Assembly (NCBI RefSeq): GCF_001571045.1 | Contig: NZ_BCSV01000002.1 | Location: forward strand, 496,001-560,000 | Length of the DNA stretch: 64,000 nucleotides | Origin: Curtobacterium ammoniigenes NBRC 101786 | Lineage (GTDB): Bacteria > Actinomycetota > Actinomycetes > Actinomycetales > Microbacteriaceae | Reading direction: 5' to 3' | Shown here: piece by piece, positions 28,548-37,506 of the stretch | How positions within the stretch are numbered: position 1 is the first letter of the stretch | How the letters are laid out: every line of letters begins with the position of its first letter | Notes under the pieces: model-generated | Seen by the model: only the letters and a program-made list of their open reading frames with translations | The model's database searches: none | Told to the model about the DNA's origin: nothing | Position numbers and translations under genes: made by a program

Positions 28548-28553
28548 TACCGT
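28548..28553 (+). promoter_or_regulatory. -10 element TACCGT for leaderless truA
   Basis: TACCGT ends seven bases before GTG 28561; no ribosome binding site is present. Confidence 0.55.
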
Positions 28554-28560
28554 GGTGCGT

Positions 28561-29484
28561 GTGAACGACGTGACTGGGGCGGTGCGTCTCCGCCTCGATA
28601 TCGCGTATGACGGCAGCGGCTTTTCCGGGTGGGCACGGCAAACGGACCTCCGGACCGTGCAGGGGGTCCTCGAGGCGGCGCTCGCGACGATCGTTGCGCG
28701 TCATGGGGCGGCGCCGACGATCACGGTCGCCGGTCGCACCGATGCGGGGGTGCACGCGATCGGACAGGTGGCGCACGTCGATCTTGACGCGGACCAGTGG
28801 GCTTCGCTACGTCGACCGCATCGTTCCAAGGGAGCGGCGGCGGCGCATATCGCTCCCGAGTCCGCGCTCCGGAAGCGACTGAACGGGATCGCCGGACTCG
28901 ACAGCGACGTCGTCGTCACGCGAATCTCGATTGCACCGGCCGGATTCGATGCCCGGTTCTCGCCGATCTGGCGGCGGTACGAATATCGAGTGGCGGACAC
29001 CAGCGCGGTTCGCGATCCACGGCGCCGCGGGCACACGCTCTGGTACCCGGCAGCGCTCGATGAGCGTGCGATGGAGGCCGCGGCCCTGACGCTCCTCGGT
29101 CTCCACGACTTTGCGACGTTCTGCAAGCCGCGCGACGGCGCGACGACCATTCGTACCCTGCAGGAGTTCCGCTGGACACGTGACGCGGACGGCGTGCTCG
29201 TCGCCGCGCTGCAAGCAGACGCGTTCTGCCACAGCATGGTCCGCGCGATGGTGGGCGGTGCGCTCGCCGTCGGCGAGGGCACGTTGGAGCCGTCCGCGCT
29301 CGACGTGCTCCGACGCGCGGAGACGCGCACAAGCGCGTTCAAGGTCGCACCGGCGAAAGGGCTCACCCTCGTCGAGGTCGGGTACCCGCCAGACGACGAG
29401 CTTGCCGCGCGGGCGCAGCAGACGCGGGCGCGACGGGCATCGCCCGGAACCGGTGTACCGGCGGTCCCGACGCCGACCGGGTAG
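28561..29484 (+). CDS. truA: tRNA pseudouridine(38-40) synthase TruA
   Basis: Makes pseudouridine at positions 38-40 of the tRNA anticodon arm. 307 residues from GTG 28561, which is set by the TACCGT box. The catalytic Asp is in VAGRTDAGVHAIGQVAH (about residues 56-72); RLDIAYDGSGFSGWARQ at the N-terminus and FCHSMVRAMVGGAL are conserved. It commonly follows rplQ, here after the small membrane gene. The last about 30 residues are an Ala/Arg/Pro tail. Confidence 0.95.
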   Translation: MNDVTGAVRLRLDIAYDGSGFSGWARQTDLRTVQGVLEAALATIVARHGAAPTITVAGRTDAGVHAIGQVAHVDLDADQWASLRRPHRSKGAAAAHIAPESALRKRLNGIAGLDSDVVVTRISIAPAGFDARFSPIWRRYEYRVADTSAVRDPRRRGHTLWYPAALDERAMEAAALTLLGLHDFATFCKPRDGATTIRTLQEFRWTRDADGVLVAALQADAFCHSMVRAMVGGALAVGEGTLEPSALDVLRRAETRTSAFKVAPAKGLTLVEVGYPPDDELAARAQQTRARRASPGTGVPAVPTPTG

Positions 29485-29526
29485 CTGCACGAGACGAGCC
29501 CGACCAGTGCTGGCCCGCCGAACCCC

Positions 29527-29532
29527 TAGCCT
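29527..29532 (+). promoter_or_regulatory. -10 element TAGCCT for a leaderless GNAT gene
   Basis: TAGCCT ends six bases before ATG 29539; no ribosome binding site is present. Confidence 0.55.
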
Positions 29533-29538
29533 GGTCAG

Positions 29539-30042
29539 ATGACCATTCGTGCTGCCGAGCCCCGCGATGTCCCGCAGATCCTCGAGCTGATTCGCGATCT
29601 CGCCGAGTTCGAGCGCGAGCCGGAAGCCGTCGTCAACACCGAGTCGCTCATGCACGCGATGCTGTTCGGACCGAACCCCAAGGTGTTCGCGTTCGTGATC
29701 GATGCGCCGGATCAGCCGTCGCAATCGGCTGGGAGGCTCGCCGCCATCGCCGTCTGGTACCTCACCTACTCCACGTGGACGGGTGTGCACGGAATCCATC
29801 TTGAGGATCTCTACGTTCGCCCCGAACATCGCCGAGCCGGGTACGGCAGGGCAATGCTCGCGCGACTCGCCGAGGAGTGCACGTCGGAGGGGTACGCCCG
29901 GCTGGAGTGGGATGTCCTCGACTGGAACGAGAATGCGATCGGCTTCTATGCGGCGATCGGTGCCCAGTTCAAGGATGATTGGCGGACGTGTCGCCTGGAT
30001 GGGCACGCCCTGGAGGCAGTCGCAACCACCGCCTCCGTTTGA
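29539..30042 (+). CDS. GNAT-family N-acetyltransferase (SAT/diamine-type)
   Basis: Predicted to move an acetyl group from acetyl-CoA to an amine. 167 residues. The layout resembles the spermidine/diamine N-acetyltransferase branch: MTIRAAEPRDVPQILELIRDL, YSTWTGVHGIHLEDLYVRPE, the acetyl-CoA loop RRAGYGRAMLARLAEE, and WDVLDWNENAIGFYAAIGA. The substrate cannot be told from sequence. It appears leaderless, and its stop overlaps the -35 box of the rplM promoter. Confidence 0.88.
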   Translation: MTIRAAEPRDVPQILELIRDLAEFEREPEAVVNTESLMHAMLFGPNPKVFAFVIDAPDQPSQSAGRLAAIAVWYLTYSTWTGVHGIHLEDLYVRPEHRRAGYGRAMLARLAEECTSEGYARLEWDVLDWNENAIGFYAAIGAQFKDDWRTCRLDGHALEAVATTASV

Positions 30043-30067
30043 CCGACTCGCAGTGATCCGGTAGCCT
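30039..30067 (+). promoter_or_regulatory. Promoter of rplM-rpsI
   Basis: TTGACC (30039-30044) and TAGCCT (30062-30067) with a 17-bp spacer. The leader to rplM is about 130 nt. The -35 overlaps the stop of the preceding acetyltransferase gene. Confidence 0.75.
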
Positions 30068-30206
30068 CGACCATTGGTCTGCGCGCCACGTGCGCCGGAC
30101 TGTCAGATGGGCCCTCCATCGGGGTGTTCCTGCTGTGTCTGCAGCGCGAACCTCCACCGGAGCGGGATTCACGGACACCTCACCTCGACACGAAAGCAGC
30201 ACACCT

Positions 30207-30653
30207 GTGACTCGCACGTTCTCACCGAAGCCGGCTGACGTCCAGCACGACTGGGTCGTCATCGACGCGACCGATGTCGTGCTCGGCCGCCTCGCCTCGC
30301 ACGCCGCCGCGATCCTCCGTGGCAAGCACAAGGCCACGTTCGCCCCGCACATGGACATGGGCGACTATGTCATCGTCATCAACGCCGAGAAGGTCGCGCT
30401 GACCGGCTCGAAGCTCGCCCAGAAGAAGGCCTACCGCCACTCCGGGTACCCGGGCGGCCTGACGGCGACCAGCTACACCGAGCTCCTCGAGAAGCACCCG
30501 ACGCGCGCCGTCGAGAAGGCGATCCGCGGCATGCTGCCGAAGAACTCGCTCGGTCGTCAGCAGCTGAAGAAGCTCAAGGTCTACGCGGGTGCCGAGCACC
30601 CGCACGGCGCCCAGCAGCCCAAGCAGTACACCTTCGACCAGGTCGCGCAGTAA
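30207..30653 (+). CDS. rplM: 50S ribosomal protein L13
   Basis: Early-assembly 23S rRNA protein. 148 residues from GTG 30207 ([21 protein letters not shown]), the usual start in actinobacteria, with GAAAGCAG upstream. [20 protein letters not shown] and [17 protein letters not shown] are diagnostic. Followed by rpsI after 41 bp, its universal partner. Confidence 0.98.
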   Translation: MTRTFSPKPADVQHDWVVIDATDVVLGRLASHAAAILRGKHKATFAPHMDMGDYVIVINAEKVALTGSKLAQKKAYRHSGYPGGLTATSYTELLEKHPTRAVEKAIRGMLPKNSLGRQQLKKLKVYAGAEHPHGAQQPKQYTFDQVAQ

Positions 30654-30694
30654 CGACGGCCACGACGACTTCGACTTCCAAGGACAACGAACTC

Positions 30695-31180
30695 ATGGCT
30701 CAGATCGCCGACTCCATCGACCAGACCCCGGAGAGCTACACGACCGAGAGCGCGCCTGCCGCGTCCGAGTCCGCTCCCCGCCAGATCCTCAACGTCTCCG
30801 GCGCAGCCGTCGGCCGCCGCAAGGAGGCCATCGCCCGCGTTCGCCTCGTGCCGGGCTCCGGCACGTTCGCGGTCAACGGCCGCTCGCTCGAGGACTACTT
30901 CCCGAACAAGCTGCACCAGCAGCTCATCAACGACCCGTTCAAGGTGCTCGAGCTCCTCGGCTCCTACGACGTGACGGCGCGCATCACGGGCGGCGGCCCC
31001 TCGGGTCAGGCCGGTGCGCTGCGCCTCGCGATCGCGCGTGCGCTCAACGAGATCGACCGCGAGAACAACCGCCCGGCCCTGAAGAAGGCCGGCTTCCTGA
31101 CTCGCGACGCTCGCGTCATCGAGCGCAAGAAGGCCGGTCTCAAGAAGGCCCGCAAGGCGTCGCAGTTCTCGAAGCGCTGA
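30695..31180 (+). CDS. rpsI: 30S ribosomal protein S9
   Basis: Head protein whose C-terminal arginine tail contacts P-site tRNA. 161 residues: about 28 extra acidic and Ser/Ala residues at the N-terminus, then the core ([18 protein letters not shown]) and the strict C-terminal end [12 protein letters not shown]. Co-transcribed with rplM; glmM starts 22 bp later and may share the transcript. Confidence 0.98.
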   Translation: MAQIADSIDQTPESYTTESAPAASESAPRQILNVSGAAVGRRKEAIARVRLVPGSGTFAVNGRSLEDYFPNKLHQQLINDPFKVLELLGSYDVTARITGGGPSGQAGALRLAIARALNEIDRENNRPALKKAGFLTRDARVIERKKAGLKKARKASQFSKR

Positions 31181-31202
31181 TCGCGCTCCTCCGGGACACC
31201 TC

Positions 31203-32576
31203 ATGCCGCGTCTGTTCGGAACCGACGGCGTCCGTGGTCTCGCGAATGGCGAGTTGACGGCCGCGCTCGCACTGGGTCTTGCCCAGGCGAGCGCGGCCGT
31301 TCTCACCCGCGGACACTACGCCGAGACCCGCCGTGCCGCGGGTCGTTCACGGCCCCTCGCCGTCCTCGCCCGCGACCCTCGCGTGTCCGGCGAGTTCCTC
31401 GGGTCGGCGGTCGCCGCAGGCCTTGCCAGTGCTGGAGTGGACGTGCTGGACGCGGGAGTGATCCCGACGCCGGCGGCGGCGTTCCTCGTCGCGGACATCG
31501 ACGCCGATTTCGGCGTCATGGTGTCGGCATCGCACAATCCGGCGCCGGACAACGGGATCAAGTTCTTCGCAGCCGGGGGCCGCAAGCTGCCCGACGAGGT
31601 CGAGGACCGCATCGAAGCGGCCATGCACGACTCGACGATTCCCATGCCGGTCGGCGCTGACGTCGGCCGGATCAGCCGCTTCGCGGACGCCGAGGATCGC
31701 TACATCGTCCACCTGCTCGGTACCCTCCCGCACCGACTCGATGGACTGCACGTGGTGCTCGACTGCGCCAACGGCGCGGCCGCTGCCGTCTCGCCTGAGG
31801 TGTTCGTCAACGCGGGCGCCAAGGTGACGCTGATCGGCGCGGACCCCGACGGCATCAACATCAACGACGGCGTCGGGTCGACGCACATCGACAACCTCGC
31901 GCGAGCCGTGCTCGAGTACGGGGCCGATGTCGGCATCGCGCACGATGGCGACGCGGATCGGTGCCTCGCCGTCGATGCCGCTGGCACCCCGGTCGACGGC
32001 GACCAGATCATGGCGATCCTCGCGCTCTCGCTGCACGAGCGCGGGCGGCTCGCCGCGAACACGCTCGTCGCGACCGTCATGTCGAATCTCGGTCTCCGCC
32101 GAGCCATGTCCGACGCGGGAATCACGCTGCTCGAGACGGCGGTCGGCGACCGCTACGTGCTCGAGAAAATGCTCGAGGGCGGGTTCACCCTCGGCGGCGA
32201 GCAGTCCGGACACATCATTTTCAACGAGTTCGCGACCACCGGCGACGGGATCCTCACCGGTCTGCACCTCGTCGCGGAGATGGCCCGGACCGGCAAGACG
32301 CTCGCCGAATTGTCGTCGTGCATGACGGTCTTCCCGCAGGTGCTCACGAACGTTCGCGGTGTCGACCGGCACGGCCTCGCAGACGAGGGTGTGCAGGCCG
32401 CCGTGGCGGAGGCGACCGCAGAACTGGGTGACTCGGGGCGGGTGCTGCTGCGACCCTCCGGAACCGAGCCTGTCGTGCGCGTCATGGTCGAAGCCGCCAG
32501 CCAGGCTGATGCGGAGCGCATCGCCGAGCGGCTCGCCGCGGTCGTCCAGGACCGACTCGCGCTCGACGCCGCCTAG
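31203..32576 (+). CDS. glmM: Phosphoglucosamine mutase GlmM
   Basis: Converts glucosamine-6-phosphate to glucosamine-1-phosphate on the way to UDP-GlcNAc and peptidoglycan. 457 residues, slightly over family length. The phosphoserine is Ser110 in [12 protein letters not shown]; the Mg-binding loop is HDGDADRC; the sugar loop is GEQSGHII; the phosphate loop is [12 protein letters not shown] near the C-terminus. Its TAG stop overlaps the coaA stop, because CTAG (32573-32576) reads as a stop in both directions. The partner enzyme GlmS is nearby at 34179. Confidence 0.97.
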   Translation: MPRLFGTDGVRGLANGELTAALALGLAQASAAVLTRGHYAETRRAAGRSRPLAVLARDPRVSGEFLGSAVAAGLASAGVDVLDAGVIPTPAAAFLVADIDADFGVMVSASHNPAPDNGIKFFAAGGRKLPDEVEDRIEAAMHDSTIPMPVGADVGRISRFADAEDRYIVHLLGTLPHRLDGLHVVLDCANGAAAAVSPEVFVNAGAKVTLIGADPDGININDGVGSTHIDNLARAVLEYGADVGIAHDGDADRCLAVDAAGTPVDGDQIMAILALSLHERGRLAANTLVATVMSNLGLRRAMSDAGITLLETAVGDRYVLEKMLEGGFTLGGEQSGHIIFNEFATTGDGILTGLHLVAEMARTGKTLAELSSCMTVFPQVLTNVRGVDRHGLADEGVQAAVAEATAELGDSGRVLLRPSGTEPVVRVMVEAASQADAERIAERLAAVVQDRLALDAA

Positions 32577-33520
32577 ATCTTCCGAAGCAGGATCGACGCG
32601 ACCTTGTGGTCGGCGGCCTTCCGCAGCACGAGCGTGGCACGGGACCGCGTCGGCAGGACGTTCTCCACGAGGTTCGGTTCGTTGATCGCGCGCCAGACTT
32701 CCGTCGCCGTGCGGACGGCGTCCTCGCGGGAGAGCGTCGCGAACCGGTGGAAGAAGGAGTCCGGATCGCTGAACGCGGCCTCCTGCAACGCGAGGAAGCG
32801 ATCGACGTACCAGCTCTCGATGTCGCGGGTCTTCGCGTCCACGTAGATCGTGAAGTCGAACAGATCGGACAGCGCCAGGCCGCTGTTGATCGGCGGCGCG
32901 AGGACGGTCAAGCCCTCCACGATGAGAATGTCCGGCTGCCGGACCACGATCTCCGCACCAGGGACGATGTCGTACCGCAAGTGGGAGTAGAAGGGCGCGC
33001 GCACCTGCGCCGCGCCGCTCTTCACCTGGCTCACGAATCGGAGGAGTGACCGCCGGTCGTACGATTCGGGGAACCCCTTCCGGTCCATCAGGCCGCGACG
33101 CTCGAGCTCCGCGTTCGGGTACAGAAACCCGTCCGTCGTGACGAGCTCGACGCGCGGCGTCTCCGGCCAGCGCTTCGTCAGCTCGCGCAGCAGCCGCGCG
33201 ACGGTCGACTTCCCGACCGCCACCGACCCGGCGACGCCGATCACGAACGGCGTCGTCGCTCCGGCCCCGTCACCGAGGAAACTGCTCGTCGCAGCGTGCA
33301 ACTTGCGCGCCCCGAGCGCGTACAGGTTCAGGAGGCGCGACAGCGGCAGATAGACGGCCTGCACCTCCGCCATGTCGAGGCGATCGCCGAGACCCCGCAA
33401 CTGCACGATCTCGGCTTCGGTCAGACTGAGCTGCTCCTTCGGCGCCAGCGCCGCCCACTGATCGCGGCTGATTTCGACGAACGGCGTCGGATGCGCGACA
33501 GTCTCCGTGGCGTTGGGCAT
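32573..33520 (-). CDS. coaA: Type I pantothenate kinase
   Basis: First and controlling step of CoA synthesis: ATP-dependent phosphorylation of pantothenate. 315 residues from ATG 33520. The P-loop is [12 protein letters not shown] (residues 95-106); [17 protein letters not shown] and [12 protein letters not shown] are typical of the CoA-feedback-regulated CoaA type. The start fits a leaderless mRNA (TACGCT at 33528-33533). It runs convergent to glmM and overlaps its stop by four bases. Confidence 0.96.
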   Translation of the reverse strand: MPNATETVAHPTPFVEISRDQWAALAPKEQLSLTEAEIVQLRGLGDRLDMAEVQAVYLPLSRLLNLYALGARKLHAATSSFLGDGAGATTPFVIGVAGSVAVGKSTVARLLRELTKRWPETPRVELVTTDGFLYPNAELERRGLMDRKGFPESYDRRSLLRFVSQVKSGAAQVRAPFYSHLRYDIVPGAEIVVRQPDILIVEGLTVLAPPINSGLALSDLFDFTIYVDAKTRDIESWYVDRFLALQEAAFSDPDSFFHRFATLSREDAVRTATEVWRAINEPNLVENVLPTRSRATLVLRKAADHKVASILLRKI

Positions 33521-33527
33521 GCCATCG

Positions 33528-33533
33528 AGCGTA
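33528..33533 (-). promoter_or_regulatory. -10 element TACGCT for leaderless coaA
   Basis: Read on the minus strand, TACGCT ends seven bases before ATG 33520 with no ribosome binding site between. Confidence 0.55.
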
Positions 33534-33600
33534 GACGGCGGGGAATCAGGGCGGTGACCGGAGCCTGGGGAGGCGTGGCGCGCCTCCCGCCCGATGCTGG

Positions 33601-34083
33601 TCAGCGGGGGAGCGCGGCTTCGATCGCCTCGATGACCTGCGGGTCGTCGGGCTTCGTCGTCGGGCGGAATCGGCGCACTGTGCCGTCTGGTGCGATGAGG
33701 AACTTCTCGAAGTTCCACATGATCCGCCCGGCCTTGCCGGAGTCGTCCGGCGCCTTCGTGAGCTCCTGATAGAGCGGGTGGGCGTGCTTGCCGTTGACCC
33801 GCACTTTCTCGGACATGGGAAACGTCACCCCCCACGTGGTTGAGCAGTATTCGGAGATCGCCTCAGCGGAGCCGAGCTCCTGCAGGAACTGGTTGCTCGG
33901 AAATCCGAGGACGGTGAACCCTCGATCCGCGTACTGCCGCTGCAGCGCCTCGAGTTGCTCGTACTGGGGTGCCAGACCGCAGCGGGAGGCGACGTTCACG
34001 ACGAGGACCGCCTTGTCGGCGAACTGCCCGAACGTCGTGTGCTCACCCTGTAGCGTCGTGATCGCAATGTCCTCATAGGCCAT
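33601..34083 (-). CDS. Glutathione peroxidase-family thiol peroxidase (Cys type)
   Basis: Reduces peroxides; bacterial Cys-type members usually take electrons from thioredoxin rather than glutathione. 160 residues. The peroxidatic Cys35 is in [12 protein letters not shown], with Gln65 (GFPSNQF) and Trp123-Asn124 (MWNFEKFL) completing the active site. Cys80 ([13 protein letters not shown]) is where thioredoxin-dependent members have the resolving Cys. No signal peptide. It is leaderless by its TAGCGT box, and is transcribed away from glmS. Confidence 0.93.
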   Translation of the reverse strand: MAYEDIAITTLQGEHTTFGQFADKAVLVVNVASRCGLAPQYEQLEALQRQYADRGFTVLGFPSNQFLQELGSAEAISEYCSTTWGVTFPMSEKVRVNGKHAHPLYQELTKAPDDSGKAGRIMWNFEKFLIAPDGTVRRFRPTTKPDDPQVIEAIEAALPR

Positions 34084-34089
34084 GATCTG

Positions 34090-34095
34090 ACGCTA
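34090..34095 (-). promoter_or_regulatory. -10 element TAGCGT for the leaderless peroxidase gene
   Basis: Read on the minus strand, TAGCGT ends six bases before ATG 34083 with no ribosome binding site. Confidence 0.55.
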
Positions 34096-34165
34096 GCGCC
34101 GCAAGCTCGGAGGGCGCCGCACCGCACTTGTCCCCATCGAATGCCGGAGGCTCGTCAACTCCCCG

Positions 34166-34171
34166 TAGGAT
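34166..34171 (+). promoter_or_regulatory. -10 element TAGGAT for leaderless glmS
   Basis: TAGGAT ends seven bases before ATG 34179. No ribosome binding site and no glmS-ribozyme-like core were noticed in the 95 bp between this gene and the divergent peroxidase. Confidence 0.6.
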
Positions 34172-34178
34172 CGTCGCC

Positions 34179-36026
34179 ATGTGTGGCATCGTCGGCTATG
34201 TCGGAAGCGCTCGCAGCACGGAGGTGCTGCTCGGCGGTCTCCGTCGTCTTGAGTACCGGGGATACGACTCCGCGGGCATCGCGGTCATCGACGCGGACGG
34301 TGCGCTGTCGAGCGCGAAGAAGGCAGGCAAGCTCCAGGTGCTCGCAGACGAGCTCGCGGAGCATCCGATCGCGGATGGGCCGACCGGGATCGGGCACACG
34401 CGCTGGGCGACCCACGGCGGCCCGACCGACGGCAATGCGCACCCGCATCTCGCGGACGGCGGCCGACTCGCGCTCATCCACAACGGCATCATCGAGAACT
34501 TCGCCCCGCTGAAGGCCGAGCTGCTCGCCGAGGGTGTCGAGTTCACGAGCGAGACCGATTCGGAGGTCGCCGCGCATCTCGTCGCGCGCGAGTTCCGCCA
34601 GACCCATGACCTCACGGAGGCGATGCGTCGCACGGTCGCGCTGCTCGAGGGTGCGTTCACGCTGCTCGCGGTGCACGCCGACCAGCCCGGTGTTGTCGTC
34701 GGAGCGCGCCGCAACTCGCCGCTGGTCGTCGGACTCGGCGACGGCGAGAACTTCCTCGGCTCGGACGTCGCCGCGTTCGTCTCGTACACGCAGCGCGCGC
34801 TCGCGATCGGTCAGGATCAGATCGTCACGATCCGTCCCGACTCGGTGTCCGTCATCGACTTCGACGGCAACCCGGCCGACGCCTCCGAGTTCGAGGTGAA
34901 CTGGGACGCATCCGCCGCCGAGAAGGGCGGCTGGTCATCCTTCATGGCGAAGGAGATCAGCGAAGAGCCCGAGGCGGTCCAGAAGACGCTCCTCGGCCGC
35001 GTCCACGACGGCGCGATCACCCTGCACGACCTCGAGCCGATCGCCGACCGCCTGCAGCAGGTGGACCGCGTGATCGTGATCGCCTGCGGGACCGCCGCCT
35101 ACGCGGGTCTCCTCGGGAAGTACGCGATCGAGCAGTGGGCTCGCGTTCCGGTCGAGGTGGAGCTCGCACACGAGTTCCGCTACCGCGATCCGGTGCTCGA
35201 CGGCCGGACGCTCGTCGTGTCGATCAGCCAGTCCGGCGAGACGATGGACACGCTGATGGCGGTGAAGTACGCACGGGAGCACGGCGCTCAGGTGCTGTCG
35301 ATCTGCAACACGCAGGGCGCCACGATTCCGCGCGAGTCCGACGCCGTGATCTACACGCACGCCGGACCAGAGGTCGCCGTCGCGTCGACGAAAGCGTTCC
35401 TCGCGCAGGGAGTCGCGCTGTACCTGCTCGGCCTGCACCTCGCCACGCTCCGCGGGACCCTGTCGAGCGAGGAGATCGCCGCGCAGGTCGCGGAGCTCGA
35501 GGCGCTCCCGCCGAAACTGCAGCAGACCATCGACGACGCGGCGGACGTGACGACACTCGCCCGCTGGATGGCCGACACCCGCAGCGTGCTATTCCTCGGC
35601 AGGCACGTCGGATACCCGATCGCGCTGGAAGGCGCGCTCAAGCTCAAAGAGCTCGCCTACATCCACGCCGAGGGCTTCGCGGCCGGTGAGTTGAAGCACG
35701 GGCCGATCGCGCTCATCGAACCGGGGCAGATCGTGTTCGTGATCGTGCCGAGCCCGCGCGACCCGCGATCGCTGCACCCCAAGGTGGTCTCGAACATCCA
35801 AGAGATCCGCGCCCGGGGCGCCAGGGTCATCGCGATCGCCGAGGAAGGCGACGCCGCGGTGCTGCCGTTCGCCGACGAAGTCCTCCGCATTCCGCTCGCG
35901 AGCCCGCTCATCGAGCCGCTGCTCGCCGTCGCACCGCTGCACATGTTCGCGATGGAACTCGCCACCGCCAAGGGGCTCGACGTCGACCAGCCCCGCAACC
36001 TGGCGAAGTCGGTCACGGTCGAGTAG
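34179..36026 (+). CDS. glmS: Glutamine-fructose-6-phosphate aminotransferase (isomerizing) GlmS
   Basis: Makes glucosamine-6-phosphate, the entry to amino-sugar and cell-wall synthesis. 615 residues from ATG 34179, so that the nucleophile is Cys2 (MCGIVGYVG) after Met removal. Glutaminase domain residues 1-240 (RRLEYRGYDSAGIAV, GHTRWATHGGPTDGNAHPH), then two SIS domains (ISQSGETMDT, and GRHVGYPIALEGALKLKELAYIHAE-type region) and the C-terminal PRNLAKSVTVE. acpS follows 5 bp later. Confidence 0.98.
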   Translation: MCGIVGYVGSARSTEVLLGGLRRLEYRGYDSAGIAVIDADGALSSAKKAGKLQVLADELAEHPIADGPTGIGHTRWATHGGPTDGNAHPHLADGGRLALIHNGIIENFAPLKAELLAEGVEFTSETDSEVAAHLVAREFRQTHDLTEAMRRTVALLEGAFTLLAVHADQPGVVVGARRNSPLVVGLGDGENFLGSDVAAFVSYTQRALAIGQDQIVTIRPDSVSVIDFDGNPADASEFEVNWDASAAEKGGWSSFMAKEISEEPEAVQKTLLGRVHDGAITLHDLEPIADRLQQVDRVIVIACGTAAYAGLLGKYAIEQWARVPVEVELAHEFRYRDPVLDGRTLVVSISQSGETMDTLMAVKYAREHGAQVLSICNTQGATIPRESDAVIYTHAGPEVAVASTKAFLAQGVALYLLGLHLATLRGTLSSEEIAAQVAELEALPPKLQQTIDDAADVTTLARWMADTRSVLFLGRHVGYPIALEGALKLKELAYIHAEGFAAGELKHGPIALIEPGQIVFVIVPSPRDPRSLHPKVVSNIQEIRARGARVIAIAEEGDAAVLPFADEVLRIPLASPLIEPLLAVAPLHMFAMELATAKGLDVDQPRNLAKSVTVE

Positions 36027-36031
36027 TCCCG

Positions 36032-36406
36032 GTGATCATCGGCATCGGCGTGGACGTCGTCGATCTCGCGCGGTTCGCCGGGGTGCTCGACCGCACACCG
36101 GCGCTGCGGTCGCGCCTGTTCACGCCCGCGGAGCTGCTCCGCGACGGCGAGCCGCGCCCGGCGGCCTCCCTCGCCGCGCGGTTCGCTGCGAAGGAGGCCC
36201 TCATCAAAGCCTTCGGGTCGAGCGCGGGACTGAGCTGGCAGGAGCTCGAGGTCGTCGCCGACGACCAGCGCAACCCGTCCCTCACGCTGCATGCAGGCGC
36301 TCAGCGCGTCGCCGCCGACCGCGGCGTGACCGCCGTCCACCTCTCGCTCTCGCACGACGGCCCCGTCGCCACCGCATTCGTCATCATCGAAGGGGTCGCC
36401 GCATGA
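36032..36406 (+). CDS. acpS: Holo-[acyl-carrier-protein] synthase
   Basis: Moves 4'-phosphopantetheine from CoA to acyl carrier protein. 124 residues from GTG 36032 (MIIGIGVDVVDLARF, with the Mg-binding Asp8) and the second ligand Glu in RFAAKEALIKAFG. Five bp after glmS; its stop overlaps the first alr start (ATGA at 36403). CoA supply (coaA) is encoded nearby. Confidence 0.95.
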   Translation: MIIGIGVDVVDLARFAGVLDRTPALRSRLFTPAELLRDGEPRPAASLAARFAAKEALIKAFGSSAGLSWQELEVVADDQRNPSLTLHAGAQRVAADRGVTAVHLSLSHDGPVATAFVIIEGVAA

Positions 36407-37506
36407 GCGCCTTCACGGGCATCACCGTCGACCGGGAGGCGCTCATCGCCAACTATGCGACGGTCGCCTCCGTCGTCGCTCCCGCCGGCGTTATCGCCGT
36501 CGTCAAGGCCGACGCGTACGGCCACGGAGCGCTCGAGTGCGCGCAGGCGTTCGTCGACGCCGGCGCCGAGTGGCTCGGAGTCGCCGACATCGACGAGGCG
36601 CTTGCCCTCCGCGCTGGTGGCATCGGCGACGACGTGCGGATCCTCGCCTGGCTGCATGCGCCGGACGAGGACTTCCGCCGCGCTGCGGCAGCGGACATCA
36701 CCCCGGCAGTCTCGTCCGTCGAACAACTCGCCACCGCGGTCGACGCGGAGGTTCCGCGCGTGCACCTGGTCGTGGACACCGGGTTGAGCCGCAACGGCGC
36801 GGTCGAGTCCGAATGGCCGGAACTGTTCGCCCTCGCCGGATCCCTCGCCGCCTCCGGCGCCCGCACGCGCATCGAAGGCGTGATGTCGCATCTGTCGAAC
36901 GCGTCCGAGCCCGACGACGCCGCGCAGGGGGCCGCGCTGGAACGGGCGCTCGCGGGCCTCGCCACGGTCGGTGTGGTCCCGGACGTGGTCCATCTCGCGG
37001 CAAGCGCGGCCGCGCTGAGCCTCCCGAGCCTGCGGCATGACCTCGTGCGGACGGGTATCGCGCTCTACGGCCTCAGCCCAGTGCCGGGGCGCACGTCCGC
37101 GGAGCTCGGATTGCGCCCGGCCATGACGGTGACGGCGAGCGTGCTCCGGCTCATCCCGGTGCGCGCGGGGGAGGGCGTCTCCTACGGGTACACGCATCGC
37201 GCCGAGCGGGACACGACGCTCGCGATCGTCGGCCTCGGCTACGCGGACGGCTTCGACCGGGCGTTCGGGAACCGGGTGGACGTCGCCATCGGTGGGCGGC
37301 GGTTCCCCGTCGTCGGGCGTGTCGCCATGAACGCGATGCACATCGACGTCGGAGATGCCCCGGTGGCCGTCGGCGATGAGGTCGTGCTGTGGGGTGACCC
37401 CGCGACCGGCGTGCCCGCCGTCGAGGAATGGGCCGCCGCGATCGGAACGATCAACTACGAGATCGTCGCCCGGCTCGGTCGTGGCGTGCCGAGGAGGATG
37501 TCGTGA
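36403..37506 (+). CDS. alr: Alanine racemase paralogue 1 (divergent active site)
   Basis: Fold-III PLP enzyme, 367 residues. The PLP lysine is Lys35 (VVKADAYGHG) and the catalytic tyrosine Tyr261 (VSYGYTH). Several residues of the Bacillus enzyme are changed: carbamylated Lys129 is Val123, Asn203 (HxxNS) is Ala200, Asp313 next to Met is Asn310 (RVAMNAM), and the C-terminal Tyr354 is absent because the protein ends VPRRMS. Metal or substrate use may therefore differ from alanine. GTGA overlap (37503) with the next paralogue, so both are probably made together. Called alanine racemase by family; substrate uncertain. Confidence 0.9.
   Translation: MSAFTGITVDREALIANYATVASVVAPAGVIAVVKADAYGHGALECAQAFVDAGAEWLGVADIDEALALRAGGIGDDVRILAWLHAPDEDFRRAAAADITPAVSSVEQLATAVDAEVPRVHLVVDTGLSRNGAVESEWPELFALAGSLAASGARTRIEGVMSHLSNASEPDDAAQGAALERALAGLATVGVVPDVVHLAASAAALSLPSLRHDLVRTGIALYGLSPVPGRTSAELGLRPAMTVTASVLRLIPVRAGEGVSYGYTHRAERDTTLAIVGLGYADGFDRAFGNRVDVAIGGRRFPVVGRVAMNAMHIDVGDAPVAVGDEVVLWGDPATGVPAVEEWAAAIGTINYEIVARLGRGVPRRMS

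Noticed and set aside
34100-34178. A glmS ribozyme upstream of glmS.
   Set aside because: The gap is under 100 bp, the gene appears leaderless, and no ribozyme-like core was recognised.
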